From IMG/VR virus record IMGVR_UViG_3300022896_000003, positions 1 through 43,000 of that record: DNA of 43,000 nt; one strand, 5' to 3'. Origin of the DNA: a virus. Below the pieces are notes generated by a model. The model saw only the letters and a program-made list of their open reading frames with translations. It made no database searches and was not told where the DNA came from. Both the position numbers and the translations under genes were made by a program. This document shows, one piece after another, positions 17,438 to 23,732 of this stretch. The stretch's first letter is position 1; every line of letters starts with the position of its first letter.

Positions 17438-17704
17438 TTAACTACTTTTTTTCATAATTGCTTTATGGTATTCTGCCTGAGCCGCCGACCTGTGAGATAA
17501 ATACAACTGAATGGTGTAGTATTCCCTCGCTGTCTTGCGGTACAAAACATCCGGATCAAGGTGTAAGGTTATCGCCGCTTCCGTGATGGTGGCGAAGGAA
17601 CCAAACGCCTTTTGGAGCCTGTCGAAGACTTCCTCCTCTGGTTCGGGGGTGTGTTGCGGGAGTCTTTCGTAGTACCACTGAAGGAGTTCGTTAGCTTTAA
17701 GAAA
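17438..17704 (-). CDS. -1 frame extension of the tail-chaperone-like gene
   Basis: An open minus-strand frame without its own good start continues the gene at 17569-18195 after a nine-T run. It encodes about 88 residues (…LKANELLQWYYERLPQHT… to …HKAIMKKSS, TAA at 17440-17438). Its composition is protein-like and amphipathic, whereas the overlapping zero-frame tail is Ser/Arg/Pro-rich and looks like out-of-frame reading. With a -1 shift on the T run the fusion would be about 252 residues, as in the G/GT-type tail assembly chaperones. A one-base sequencing error in the homopolymer would create the same picture. Confidence 0.65.
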   Translation of the reverse strand, partial: FLKANELLQWYYERLPQHTPEPEEEVFDRLQKAFGSFATITEAAITLHLDPDVLYRKTAREYYTIQLYLSHRSAAQAEYHKAIMKKSS

Positions 17705-18195
17705 AAAAAAGCACCCAAGGTAATAACCTGATAGGCAGGATAGCCTAGTATCTCCTGCTCGATCTCAGGCACTACCAAGGGGTTATACTCGTTGTCGCGG
17801 ATCTTCTGTAGGTAGATAGCCACGTACTTACCGTAAGCTTGCAGGACGGGCAACTCCTGTTTCATCACGTGCCTCATGTCCTCAAACTGACCTAGGGATT
17901 CAAATTGAATATCGAACGCGCCGCTTGAATTGTTGGGTATCTTGTAAGGGCCGCACTCGCTTACCGATCCAGGAAACTCGGGCTTGGTGTTGATGAAAGA
18001 CAATGCCGTTAAAATCTGATCCAAACCCACGATGACCATTTTCTTTAGCTGCTCGTACTCCATATCCGTGAAGATCGCAACGAGTTCTATCGTGTCGTCT
18101 TTCAGGGTCAGTAGTTTGATGTACTGCGCGTAGGTGACTTCTATCCACTGAGTCGGGATAAGAATAGGTTTGCCGTTTAGTTTGAAGTTTATCAC
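17569..18195 (-). CDS. Tail assembly chaperone-like protein, short (zero-frame) product
   Basis: A 208-residue product with a GTG start (MINFKLNGKPILIPTQW). Residues 1-165 form a mixed alpha/beta domain (EVTYAQYIKLLTL, MVIVGLDQILTALSFI). After GAFFFLK at about 161-167 the sequence becomes Ser/Thr/Arg/Pro-rich and ends RKRR. At this point a T9 run (TTT TTT TTC) permits -1 slippage into a good 88-residue extension. Assignment as tail chaperone is inferred from the shift and the place between terminase and tail completion genes; normally such genes sit directly before the tape measure, here they are 5.5 kb away. Confidence 0.55.
   Translation of the reverse strand: MINFKLNGKPILIPTQWIEVTYAQYIKLLTLKDDTIELVAIFTDMEYEQLKKMVIVGLDQILTALSFINTKPEFPGSVSECGPYKIPNNSSGAFDIQFESLGQFEDMRHVMKQELPVLQAYGKYVAIYLQKIRDNEYNPLVVPEIEQEILGYPAYQVITLGAFFFLKLTNSFSGTTKDSRNTPPNQRRKSSTGSKRRLVPSPPSRKRR
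17702..17712 (-). promoter_or_regulatory. Slippery T9 site for -1 ribosomal frameshift
   Basis: Minus-strand GCTTTTTTTTT then CTTAAAG. In frame zero it reads GCT TTT TTT TTC TTA; a -1 slip gives GCT TTT TTT TTT CTT AAA GCT. It is a T TTT TTT heptamer of the X XXY YYZ type. Supports programmed slippage, but polymerase slippage or a sequencing error are alternatives. Confidence 0.55.
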
Positions 18196-18254
18196 AGAAT
18201 ATTATTTGGTTTCGTTTGTGTCGTCTCGGTGGTCAACAGTATGAAATTTGGTTT

Positions 18255-19457
18255 TCATACCTTATGGAAGCTAGAGTGAAAGCCTGATTTAGGTTTCCTG
18301 AACGATATTGCGGCGTACCTCATGGCATCCATGGCGTGATCATTGAGTTTTAATGGTTCTTCGGGCTCGTTTGTCACCTTTTGGCCCTTGGTTTTGAACT
18401 TGTAGCTCTTGATCTCCTTCAAAAGGTTGGCCGATCCCTGATGAATGAACAGCTTTCTGGACTTAATGAAGTCAATACCTGCTTTTACGTCCTTATTTGC
18501 GGCTACGGCCTTGAATCCCGCCCTTCTGATCTCCTCAATACGCTGAGGCTCGGCAGCATCGCAGTAAATTGTCTCATGAGACTTGACTATTTGCTTGAGC
18601 ATACCTATCAGATCGGTGTTTGTGAGTCTGGACTGGTAGATTTCTTCTTCCGCGTATAGGTTCTTGTCGTTTTCAGTGACTCTAACAAGTGCTGTAGGGT
18701 TGTTGTAGCCGAAATCGAGCCCGAATACCGTCTGTCCCGCATTAGGCAAACCCTGGCTTGTTGTCCAGTGAGTGTAAATAACGCCTTCACTATGTCCTCT
18801 CTCTCCTTCTCCGTAGATTCTCCAAAAGTTAGGGTCAGCTTCACGGTATGATTCAATTTCATTTATTTGTTCTTTAGGTAAAAAAGGGTTGTCTCGGTAT
18901 GTAGACTTGATAAAGTAGCAATCGGGTCTGGTAAGAACTTTATCGTATAGCCAATGAAACTCATCAGCCGGATTATAATCAATAAAAATGCACTTTTTAG
19001 TCCGTAATAGAAGCTGACGAAACGTTTCATACTGGATTATATTTGCCTCGTTTATGAATAGAATGTCCCTACCCGGCCCCCGTACCTTCAATGTGTTGTC
19101 AACCGAAAAGAACTCCACGTATGACCCGCTCGGGTATGTGTACATCTGTTCGGTCTTCATGTGGCTGGCTGGATTGTAGAGTTTGAAGTCCTCCATGATC
19201 TTGCGCCAATCTCTCATTGCCCCCTTTCTAAGGTGAGGAAAAGCCACTGAACACACTGAAATAGAATACTTTTGCCGGAATGCCAGGTAGATCAAATACT
19301 GAGTTAACGAGAACGTCTTGCCCGATCTTGTGCCCCCTTGATTGACAATGATTCGATACCCTTGATCAAAGGCTTTCCGGGATTCCTGAATCACTTTGAT
19401 CCGAGGCAGGGTAAACGTAATCTCCTGGGTCCTGGAACTTGATTGTAATGCCTCCAC
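18255..19457 (-). CDS. terL: Terminase large subunit
   Basis: A 400-residue DNA-packaging motor. The ATPase has Walker A GGTRSGKT (41-48) and Walker B DILFINEAN (131-139, with the catalytic Glu137). The RNase H-like nuclease shows GLDFGYNNPTA (246-256, Asp248), YCDAAEP (Asp300) and NDHAMDAMRYA (373-382). This fits the Terminase_3 type. The ORF overlaps the small-subunit gene by 92 bases, much more than other pairs here; the alternative start would be Met81, which would delete Walker A, so the long form is right. It ends in an ATGA overlap with a tiny 18-codon frame. Confidence 0.93.
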   Translation of the reverse strand: MEALQSSSRTQEITFTLPRIKVIQESRKAFDQGYRIIVNQGGTRSGKTFSLTQYLIYLAFRQKYSISVCSVAFPHLRKGAMRDWRKIMEDFKLYNPASHMKTEQMYTYPSGSYVEFFSVDNTLKVRGPGRDILFINEANIIQYETFRQLLLRTKKCIFIDYNPADEFHWLYDKVLTRPDCYFIKSTYRDNPFLPKEQINEIESYREADPNFWRIYGEGERGHSEGVIYTHWTTSQGLPNAGQTVFGLDFGYNNPTALVRVTENDKNLYAEEEIYQSRLTNTDLIGMLKQIVKSHETIYCDAAEPQRIEEIRRAGFKAVAANKDVKAGIDFIKSRKLFIHQGSANLLKEIKSYKFKTKGQKVTNEPEEPLKLNDHAMDAMRYAAISFRKPKSGFHSSFHKV

Positions 19458-19755
19458 TTTGTTCTACCTCTTGTTTATCTTTCCATCCAAAGTTTTTCAA
19501 AGCAAATATTGAACCCGCTGGATTACGCCCAAACAGCTCCCTTTCGTAGGTTTCTTCGATTTTAAGCAGTGCTTTTTTAATCGGGTAAGAAAATCCTGGC
19601 TTTTTTTTATAGTCTTCTAGGCTTTGTCTGGACTCGAAACCCAGGTGAATAGCTAGCCCTGTCCATGTATGAATCCTTTCTTTATCTTCAAAGAATTCAT
19701 CTACTGCTTTTTCAAACGCCTCGGGGTCTTCCCATGTTGCTGGTCTTCCTGCCAT
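19366..19755 (-). CDS. terS: Terminase small subunit
   Basis: A 129-residue DNA-recognition subunit starting MAGRPATWEDPEAFE. The helical N-terminal half (HTWTGLAIHLGFESRQSLEDY, about 29-49) looks like the DNA-binding HTH of gp3-type small terminases, and GSIFALKNFGWKD near 83-95 is a common family motif. The C-terminus is acidic and flexible. It overlaps terL by 92 bases; the two act as one packaging complex. Confidence 0.88.
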   Translation of the reverse strand: MAGRPATWEDPEAFEKAVDEFFEDKERIHTWTGLAIHLGFESRQSLEDYKKKPGFSYPIKKALLKIEETYERELFGRNPAGSIFALKNFGWKDKQEVEQSGGITIKFQDPGDYVYPASDQSDSGIPESL

Positions 19756-19756
19756 A

Positions 19757-19876
19757 CTATAAATTTAATGATTTCTTTTTACCGCACCCGCTGTTGTTCT
19801 TATCGGGGCAAGGTTCGTCCTCTTCATGTTCACAACCGCAAACGATTAAGAAGAGGCAAAATAGTATTGTTTTCAT
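19757..19876 (-). CDS. Tiny lipoprotein
   Basis: A 39-residue frame starting MKTILFCLFLIVCGCEHEED, a Bacteroidota-type lipoprotein signal with lipobox VCGC, followed by a short acidic, Cys-containing tail (CPDKNNSGCGKKK). Its ATG overlaps the end of the upstream 134-residue gene and it stops two bases before terS. Predicted to be exported and lipidated, which is strange between packaging genes; it could act in superinfection exclusion or lysis, but this is only a guess. Confidence 0.6.
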   Translation of the reverse strand: MKTILFCLFLIVCGCEHEEDEPCPDKNNSGCGKKKSLNL

Positions 19877-20277
19877 ATTAATTTTCGGGTCAACGCTTTA
19901 TAAAGCCTGTCCTTTTCGGCAATCTCCTTGTCTTTCTCAGCAAGAAGTTTTTTATACTTTTCCTCAACTGAAAGCAAAGTTTCGTAACGAGTCTCAGCCA
20001 AAGATTTTTCTACTTCCAACTGCCTTGATAGACGGGATATTTCAGCGTCACGTTTCTCAGCGCTGTCTACAACTAGGTTTTTGCTCTCCATGAAGTCAAG
20101 GAAAACGTGATACCATTCCAAGTGAGTCAATTTATCTTTATAAGTATGCCAACGTGTGAAGTATTCCTTCATGTGGCTTTCAATGATTTCAGATCTTTCA
20201 AGACCGCCGAACTGAGCATTAAACATCATTTCAATGACCGGCACTTTTTTTGCGATAATGTATGGTATCTGGCTCAT
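19873..20277 (-). CDS. Coiled-coil hypothetical protein
   Basis: A 134-residue protein starting MSQIPYIIAKKVPVIEMM. A folded N-terminal part with aromatics (YFTRWHTYKDKLTHLEWYHVF) is followed by a long coiled coil (about 75-130; RLSRQLEVEKSLAETRYETL). It lies between HNH and the terminase genes and overlaps the lipoprotein gene by 4 bases. Perhaps an accessory packaging protein; no family recognised. Confidence 0.6.
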   Translation of the reverse strand: MSQIPYIIAKKVPVIEMMFNAQFGGLERSEIIESHMKEYFTRWHTYKDKLTHLEWYHVFLDFMESKNLVVDSAEKRDAEISRLSRQLEVEKSLAETRYETLLSVEEKYKKLLAEKDKEIAEKDRLYKALTRKLI

Positions 20278-20290
20278 AATTGTGGCTGTT

Positions 20291-20569
20291 TCATTTTGCT
20301 AATCGTGATAGACTGTAACTCTTTTCTTTTGCCCATTTTGGCCACATTTCTATTTTTTGGTGGCACGTATAACAAACGGCTAAGAAATATTTAGTGTCAG
20401 TCAATAACTCGCCAATACGTCCTTTTTTATGGTGTATTTGAAAGCTATGAAACCACCCACACACCTCGCATTCTGGATGGCTTTCCAAATACTCAACCCG
20501 AACCTTCGCATATTCCCGTTCCTGCGCTGCTCTTTTCTTGCTCCGGGGTTTTATCCTTGTTTTGATCAT
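20291..20569 (-). CDS. HNH endonuclease
   Basis: A 92-residue single-domain HNH nuclease. CEVCG (34-38) and CYTCH (66-70) are the two zinc-binding CxxC knuckles, QIHHKKGR (44-51) contains the catalytic His pair, and the basic N-terminus (KPRSKKRAAQERE) fits DNA contact. HNH proteins beside terminases are known to work with TerL in cleaving concatemers in cos-type phages, which suits its place as the first gene of the late operon. A homing-type role is less likely because the gene is well embedded. Confidence 0.82.
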   Translation of the reverse strand: MIKTRIKPRSKKRAAQEREYAKVRVEYLESHPECEVCGWFHSFQIHHKKGRIGELLTDTKYFLAVCYTCHQKIEMWPKWAKEKSYSLSRLAK

Positions 20570-20584
20570 GAGGTTAGCTAATTT

Positions 20585-20609
20585 AAAAAAAACACCGGTC
20601 TTTCCCGGC
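20585..20609 (-). terminator. Short terminator/attenuator before the late operon
   Basis: On the minus strand CCGG (20608-20605), a GAAAGA loop and CCGG (20598-20595) are followed by GTG and eight T (20592-20585). The stem is short (4 bp plus a G-T pair). An upstream CCCGG near 20655 could instead pair with the first arm. It lies between the RHH gene and the HNH gene, 16 bases before the HNH start, so late expression may need readthrough. Confidence 0.5.
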
Positions 20610-20706
20610 CGTCCACCAATTGACTGTTCTTCTAGCTACCCCCGTCGTTTGGCCACCGGGTCGTTCGATCTTTGGAGGTTTTGACGCTATCGCCCCTCTT
20701 TTTAGG

Positions 20707-20859
20707 TTAAACTTTTTGTTTCTTTTTGAACTTCGACTTTTGGATCAAGGCCGTGCGGATGTAATTACTCATACCGATTGATTTGAAGTCTGGTGTTGTA
20801 TCTATTATGTGAGTTTCCAGCTCCTTTTCAATTTTGCTTTGTACTTTACGATCTCTCAT
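20707..20859 (-). CDS. Ribbon-helix-helix (Arc/CopG-like) DNA-binding protein, likely repressor
   Basis: A 50-residue basic protein: MRDRKVQSKIEKELETHI... The first ~10 residues form the beta ribbon (R-K-V-Q-S-K-I), followed by helix A (EKELETHIIDTT) and helix B (GMSNYIRTALIQKSKF) and a Lys-rich tail. Such dimers bind short direct or inverted repeats. Its own promoter region carries two GTAGTAC repeats, and the divergent early promoter has two more, so autoregulation and repression of the early block are the obvious model. It is the only candidate regulator at the divergent junction. Confidence 0.7.
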   Translation of the reverse strand: MRDRKVQSKIEKELETHIIDTTPDFKSIGMSNYIRTALIQKSKFKKKQKV

Positions 20860-20876
20860 TTCCTTTATTCGTTTCA

Positions 20877-20909
20877 CGAAGGTAGTACCAAGTAGTACAC
20901 ATATCCAAA
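20877..20909 (-). promoter_or_regulatory. Leftward promoter with two operator repeats
   Basis: On the minus strand a TTTG box (20909-20906), 21-nt spacer and TACCTTCG (20884-20877; one mismatch to TAnnTTTG). Two GTAGTAC repeats at 20882-20888 and 20892-20898 (10-bp period) cover the spacer and the -7 box. It drives the RHH gene, 18 bases downstream. Confidence 0.65.
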
Positions 20910-21189
20910 TGTTTAGTTACATTTATTTTCTGCAAAGACTACAATTGCGGAGCAAAGGAAACGGTAATGAAGAAAGGTACAATAAAGAAGTTAACCCCCT
21001 ACCCCCTGAGAGAGTCAACCTCTATTATGTATGACCTTGCGTCGCAATAGGCGTCTAAAGTTAGATGAGGCTGTCAACCCTAAGAAGTTACCATCGGTAT
21101 TGACATTTAACACGTGCCTGATAGTTTCACTCTAATCAGGACTTATTTACCCTTGAACACGGGGAGCGTTATTTGGTATGGCTGTAAAT

Positions 21190-21235
21190 AACAAAAACCA
21201 GCCCCGAGATTGCGCCTCAAAACTGGTTTTGTTTT
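21190..21235. terminator. Hairpin with T tract
   Basis: AACAAAAACCAG (21190-21201) pairs with CTGGTTTTGTT (21223-21233) with one bulge, followed by further T. In the plus direction it looks like a rho-independent terminator, but no gene precedes it on this strand, so it may end a leader or antisense transcript coming from the control region. Confidence 0.5.
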
Positions 21236-21238
21236 CGA

Positions 21239-21273
21239 TATCGGAGTCATCAGCGCAATTGACATCTCCGATC
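21239..21273. promoter_or_regulatory. Second hairpin in the control region
   Basis: ATCGGAG (21240-21246) and CTCCGAT (21266-21272) form a perfect 7-bp inverted repeat around a 19-base loop, adjacent to the preceding hairpin and 45 bases before the early promoter. No T run follows. Could be a binding site or an RNA element. Confidence 0.4.
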
Positions 21274-21317
21274 TATTCAACAAAGTTAAAAATATTTTAA
21301 AGATTTATCCAAAAAAA

Positions 21318-21349
21318 CTTGACAGGTAGTACAAAAGGTAGTACGTTTG
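21318..21349 (+). promoter_or_regulatory. Main rightward early promoter with two operator repeats
   Basis: CTTG (21318-21321), 20-nt spacer and a perfect TAnnTTTG box TACGTTTG (21342-21349), as expected for the Bacteroidota primary sigma factor. Two GTAGTAC repeats, 21326-21332 and 21338-21344 (12-bp period), lie in the spacer and touch the -7 box. The first early gene starts 41 bases downstream. Confidence 0.8.
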
Positions 21350-21390
21350 TTAAGTCAAATCACTACAGAGAAATCTAAACAGAAAGAAAA

Positions 21391-21618
21391 ATGAGCTTTG
21401 AAGTTGAGAAAATAAAGTATCGCAACAAATCGCAACTATCTTATGTGGATTGCTGCATGAGACTGATCGATGAATCACGTCCTTTTGAAGCGATGACCGA
21501 CGAAGATCTGGATAGCATTTACCGTGTCGCTACGGACCGATGGGCATTTCATTTGACTAGACAGGGATATATCGACACTCTTAACACTGAACGCGCTAAA
21601 CGCATTACACAATCATGA
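21391..21618 (+). CDS. First early gene, hypothetical protein
   Basis: A 75-residue protein starting MSFEVEKIKYRNKSQ, preceded by an A-rich leader (AGAAAGAAAA). Predicted alpha-helical with an acidic segment (MTDEDLDSIYRVATDRW). Being first behind the strongest early promoter, it is a candidate host-takeover or regulatory protein, but no family is recognised. Confidence 0.65.
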   Translation: MSFEVEKIKYRNKSQLSYVDCCMRLIDESRPFEAMTDEDLDSIYRVATDRWAFHLTRQGYIDTLNTERAKRITQS

Positions 21619-21731
21619 CACCAGAACTCCAAGCCGCAATTAACCGCATCCATCGCCGCAACATCTTATGGATAGTTGTAGACTCTATCTTGATATTAGG
21701 GGGTATGGTGCTTTTGTATATAGCTTTTTAA
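21615..21731 (+). CDS. Tiny single-pass membrane protein
   Basis: A 38-residue frame starting MTPELQAAINRIHRRN, then one transmembrane helix (ILWIVVDSILILGGMVLLYI). Its ATG overlaps the stop of the first early gene. Positive residues before the helix predict N-in topology. Function unknown. Confidence 0.55.
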   Translation: MTPELQAAINRIHRRNILWIVVDSILILGGMVLLYIAF

Positions 21732-21751
21732 ACAACAAAAACACAGCAGAT

Positions 21752-21955
21752 ATGAAAACACAACCGAAAGTCACCTGCCCTTTTTGCGAAGGCACTGGTT
21801 GTTGTAATTGTGAGTACTCAGGAAAAGTGCCTTATGGTGAAGGTTGCATTTTTGCATCTGAATCCGAGGCCATCAACCACGATCCTGGAATTTCATACTT
21901 TGATTTAAAGTTGAGCAAGGCGCTAGTCTCTCCCCCTTCGTCAGTAGATAAATAA
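21752..21955 (+). CDS. Small zinc-ribbon-like protein
   Basis: A 67-residue protein starting MKTQPKVTCPFCEGTG, with CPFC...CCNC pairs typical of a zinc ribbon or rubredoxin-like knuckle. A longer in-frame form would begin inside the preceding gene; the ATG at 21752 follows an A-rich leader and is preferred. Function unknown. Confidence 0.6.
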   Translation: MKTQPKVTCPFCEGTGCCNCEYSGKVPYGEGCIFASESEAINHDPGISYFDLKLSKALVSPPSSVDK

Positions 21956-21961
21956 AAAAAT

Positions 21962-22234
21962 ATGAAATACTTACCGCTTTACTATGAATGGCTCGAAAAG
22001 GGGGAGATTCCACTAAAGGAAACTAGTCATCTATATGGTGGCCTATGTTCAATATTCCATACTGGCAAAAGGCGTAATAAATTTCTTTCGCTATTAGCTC
22101 CTGATTACGATCATGATTCTTATTGGGGTATTGAATTCCATGAGTGGCACACTATTAAAAACGCCGAGACGGATTTCACCCCGTTACGTCAAACAATTGT
22201 ACTATTTATGGCCGCAATGAACGGCGAGTTGTAG
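21962..22234 (+). CDS. Hypothetical early protein
   Basis: A 90-residue protein starting MKYLPLYYEWLEKGEIP, rich in aromatic and His residues (YWGIEFHEWHTIK). No domain recognised. Preceded by an AATAAAAAAAT leader. Confidence 0.6.
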   Translation: MKYLPLYYEWLEKGEIPLKETSHLYGGLCSIFHTGKRRNKFLSLLAPDYDHDSYWGIEFHEWHTIKNAETDFTPLRQTIVLFMAAMNGEL

Positions 22235-22254
22235 TCTCTAATCACAAAGAAAGC

Positions 22255-22470
22255 ATGGAAACAAAAACACATAAAATAATAAAAATGGAAAGAACATACG
22301 AATTTAAGATAGGGCAAAAAGTTAGAATGGTGGACCCTGATGATGGTGAAATGGTCTACGGCATTGTTACCGACAAAACCAGAGATTCAGTATTTATCAA
22401 ATGGGTAGATCTGAGCGAACCTACTGAACATACTCGTGATGAGTTTCCACAAATCAAACTTGGTATGTGA
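22255..22470 (+). CDS. Small beta-rich (KOW/SH3-like) protein
   Basis: A 71-residue protein. An alternative start is Met11 (22285, MERTYEFKIGQKVRMV). The segment IGQKVRMVDPDDGEMVYGIV and VFIKWVD have the spacing of a small SH3-like barrel. Function unknown. Confidence 0.55.
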   Translation: METKTHKIIKMERTYEFKIGQKVRMVDPDDGEMVYGIVTDKTRDSVFIKWVDLSEPTEHTRDEFPQIKLGM

Positions 22471-22516
22471 TGGAAACAAAAGAAATCGTTAAGCAGAACG
22501 AAACCGTAATACGGAT

Positions 22517-22909
22517 ATGTCTAAAAAAAGTAAAGTAACAAAAGTAACCAAGTTCGACAAGGTCGATAGCTATGGTAACATCTCTTTTTCAATTGAACTT
22601 GAAAATGGAGACAAGGGATTTTTCAGTACGAAACATGCAGACCAGACAAAGTTTGTCGTCGGTGTAGAGGCTGAATATAACATTGAAGAAAAGACTTCTC
22701 AGAAAGGTGGGGTGTATTATAAAATTACCTTGCCTCAATCCGAGAAACCTTTTACACCTGGTGGTCGCCCTCCTGTTGATCCTAAGGTGCAGATGATAGG
22801 ATTTGCTATGTCATATACCAAAGATTTGATAGTTGCGGGTAAGGTTGACATGAAGGAGCTATCGGTAACATTTGACGTAATCTATAACGAAATGACTGGA
22901 AAACTATGA
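22517..22909 (+). CDS. Hypothetical protein with possible OB fold
   Basis: A 130-residue protein starting MSKKSKVTKVTKF. The first 80 residues are a strand-rich basic domain (SFSIELENGDKGFFSTK, GVYYKITLPQ) that could be an OB fold, then a linker GGRPPVD and a helical C-terminus. With the next two genes, it is the best candidate for phage DNA metabolism, possibly single-strand DNA binding. Not a confident family call. Confidence 0.55.
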   Translation: MSKKSKVTKVTKFDKVDSYGNISFSIELENGDKGFFSTKHADQTKFVVGVEAEYNIEEKTSQKGGVYYKITLPQSEKPFTPGGRPPVDPKVQMIGFAMSYTKDLIVAGKVDMKELSVTFDVIYNEMTGKL

Positions 22910-23382
22910 CACCAGATACACCAATTTCAGCACTACGGTTGATGCCGTCAAAGACTTCCGAAATAGCCAGCTTCTCAAAAGGTGTAATTGAAAGCGTTCA
23001 ATCCGGGCATACAGATCCTATTGAAGTGCTGGTGATGCTCCGGTCGTTTGCAAAGGCATCTGAATTGATTCTGGATTGCATTAAACCGAACCTTTCCGCT
23101 GAGACTGATAAATACTCAGAGAAAACTATTGAAGCCTTTGGGGCCAAAATAGAGAAGGCTGAAGTAGGTACGAAGTACGATTTTAGTAAATGTGGTGATC
23201 CTACTTTTGAGCGGTTAGAGGTTGATTTCAATAAGGCAAAGAGCGATCTTGATGAAAGGAAGGAATTCCTTAAAACGATAAAGGTGCCCACCCCGATTGG
23301 AGATACAGTTACAGGTGAACTTGTGACTGTATATCCTCCAATCAAAACTAGTACATCGGGTTATAAAGTTACGCTAACATGA
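22906..23382 (+). CDS. Hypothetical helical protein
   Basis: A 158-residue protein starting MTPDTPISALRLMPSKT. Helical N-terminal half (VIESVQSGHTDPIEVLVMLR), a central segment of Lys/Glu and a strand-rich C-terminus (DTVTGELVTVYPPIKT). Overlaps both neighbours by 4 bases. It belongs to a recurrent three-gene set in Bacteroidota phages, role unknown. Confidence 0.6.
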   Translation: MTPDTPISALRLMPSKTSEIASFSKGVIESVQSGHTDPIEVLVMLRSFAKASELILDCIKPNLSAETDKYSEKTIEAFGAKIEKAEVGTKYDFSKCGDPTFERLEVDFNKAKSDLDERKEFLKTIKVPTPIGDTVTGELVTVYPPIKTSTSGYKVTLT

Positions 23383-23732
23383 ACGGAATTCTAGTTGGAT
23401 GTACAGTAGAAAAGATTTACACGATGAAGGATCGGAGTGTAAAAATTATCTTGGAAACTTCCGAAATTTCATCAGGCAAGGCCGGTGAACTATTTGCGCT
23501 CATGAACCAAGCCGCTACGGTGTATATTAAATCCGCTGAAATAAACCAAAAGGAGATCAACCAGGTAGACGCAATTGAGGTAGACTTAGGCGGCAAGACT
23601 CCAAGCAAGCGTATGCGCAACGTACTATTCCGGTGCTATGAGCAGGACAACGAAGGGTTTGCGGAGTTCGATAGTTATTACAAATCACGGATGGAGAAAT
23701 TTATTACTGAACTTAAAAACAACCTGCCATGA
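23379..23732 (+). CDS. Hypothetical protein of the possible DNA-metabolism trio
   Basis: A 117-residue protein starting MNGILVGCTVEKIYTMKD, with an N-terminal beta domain (SVKIILETSEIS) and a C-terminal segment SKRMRNVLFRCYEQ ... YKSRMEKFITELK which resembles conserved phage proteins of unknown role in Bacteroidota. Overlaps neighbours by 4 bases. Confidence 0.55.
   Translation: MNGILVGCTVEKIYTMKDRSVKIILETSEISSGKAGELFALMNQAATVYIKSAEINQKEINQVDAIEVDLGGKTPSKRMRNVLFRCYEQDNEGFAEFDSYYKSRMEKFITELKNNLP

Larger units (their letters stand above)
20860..21390. promoter_or_regulatory. Divergent early/late control region, gene-free
   Basis: About 530 bases with no supportable gene. It holds a leftward promoter with GTAGTAC repeats (20877-20909), two hairpins (21190-21235 and 21239-21273) and a rightward promoter with two more GTAGTAC repeats (21318-21349). 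The middle (20940-21180) contains no repeat or ORF I can support; an origin of replication could lie here. Confidence 0.7.

Noticed and set aside
18202-18258. 18-codon frame (MKTKFHTVDHRDD...) overlapping the terL stop by ATGA
   Set aside because: The overlap style is right, but 18 codons without conservation data is too little to call a gene.
20834-21034. 66-residue plus-strand frame in the control region
   Set aside because: Overlaps the RHH gene start and its promoter on the other strand, and lacks protein-like composition.
20940-21180. tRNA or riboswitch in the control region
   Set aside because: No cloverleaf, T-loop or known aptamer pattern could be found by eye.
22470-22538. 22-codon frame starting METKEIVKQNE
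   Set aside because: ATGA-like overlap with the preceding gene, but it runs into the following gene in another frame and may only be its leader.
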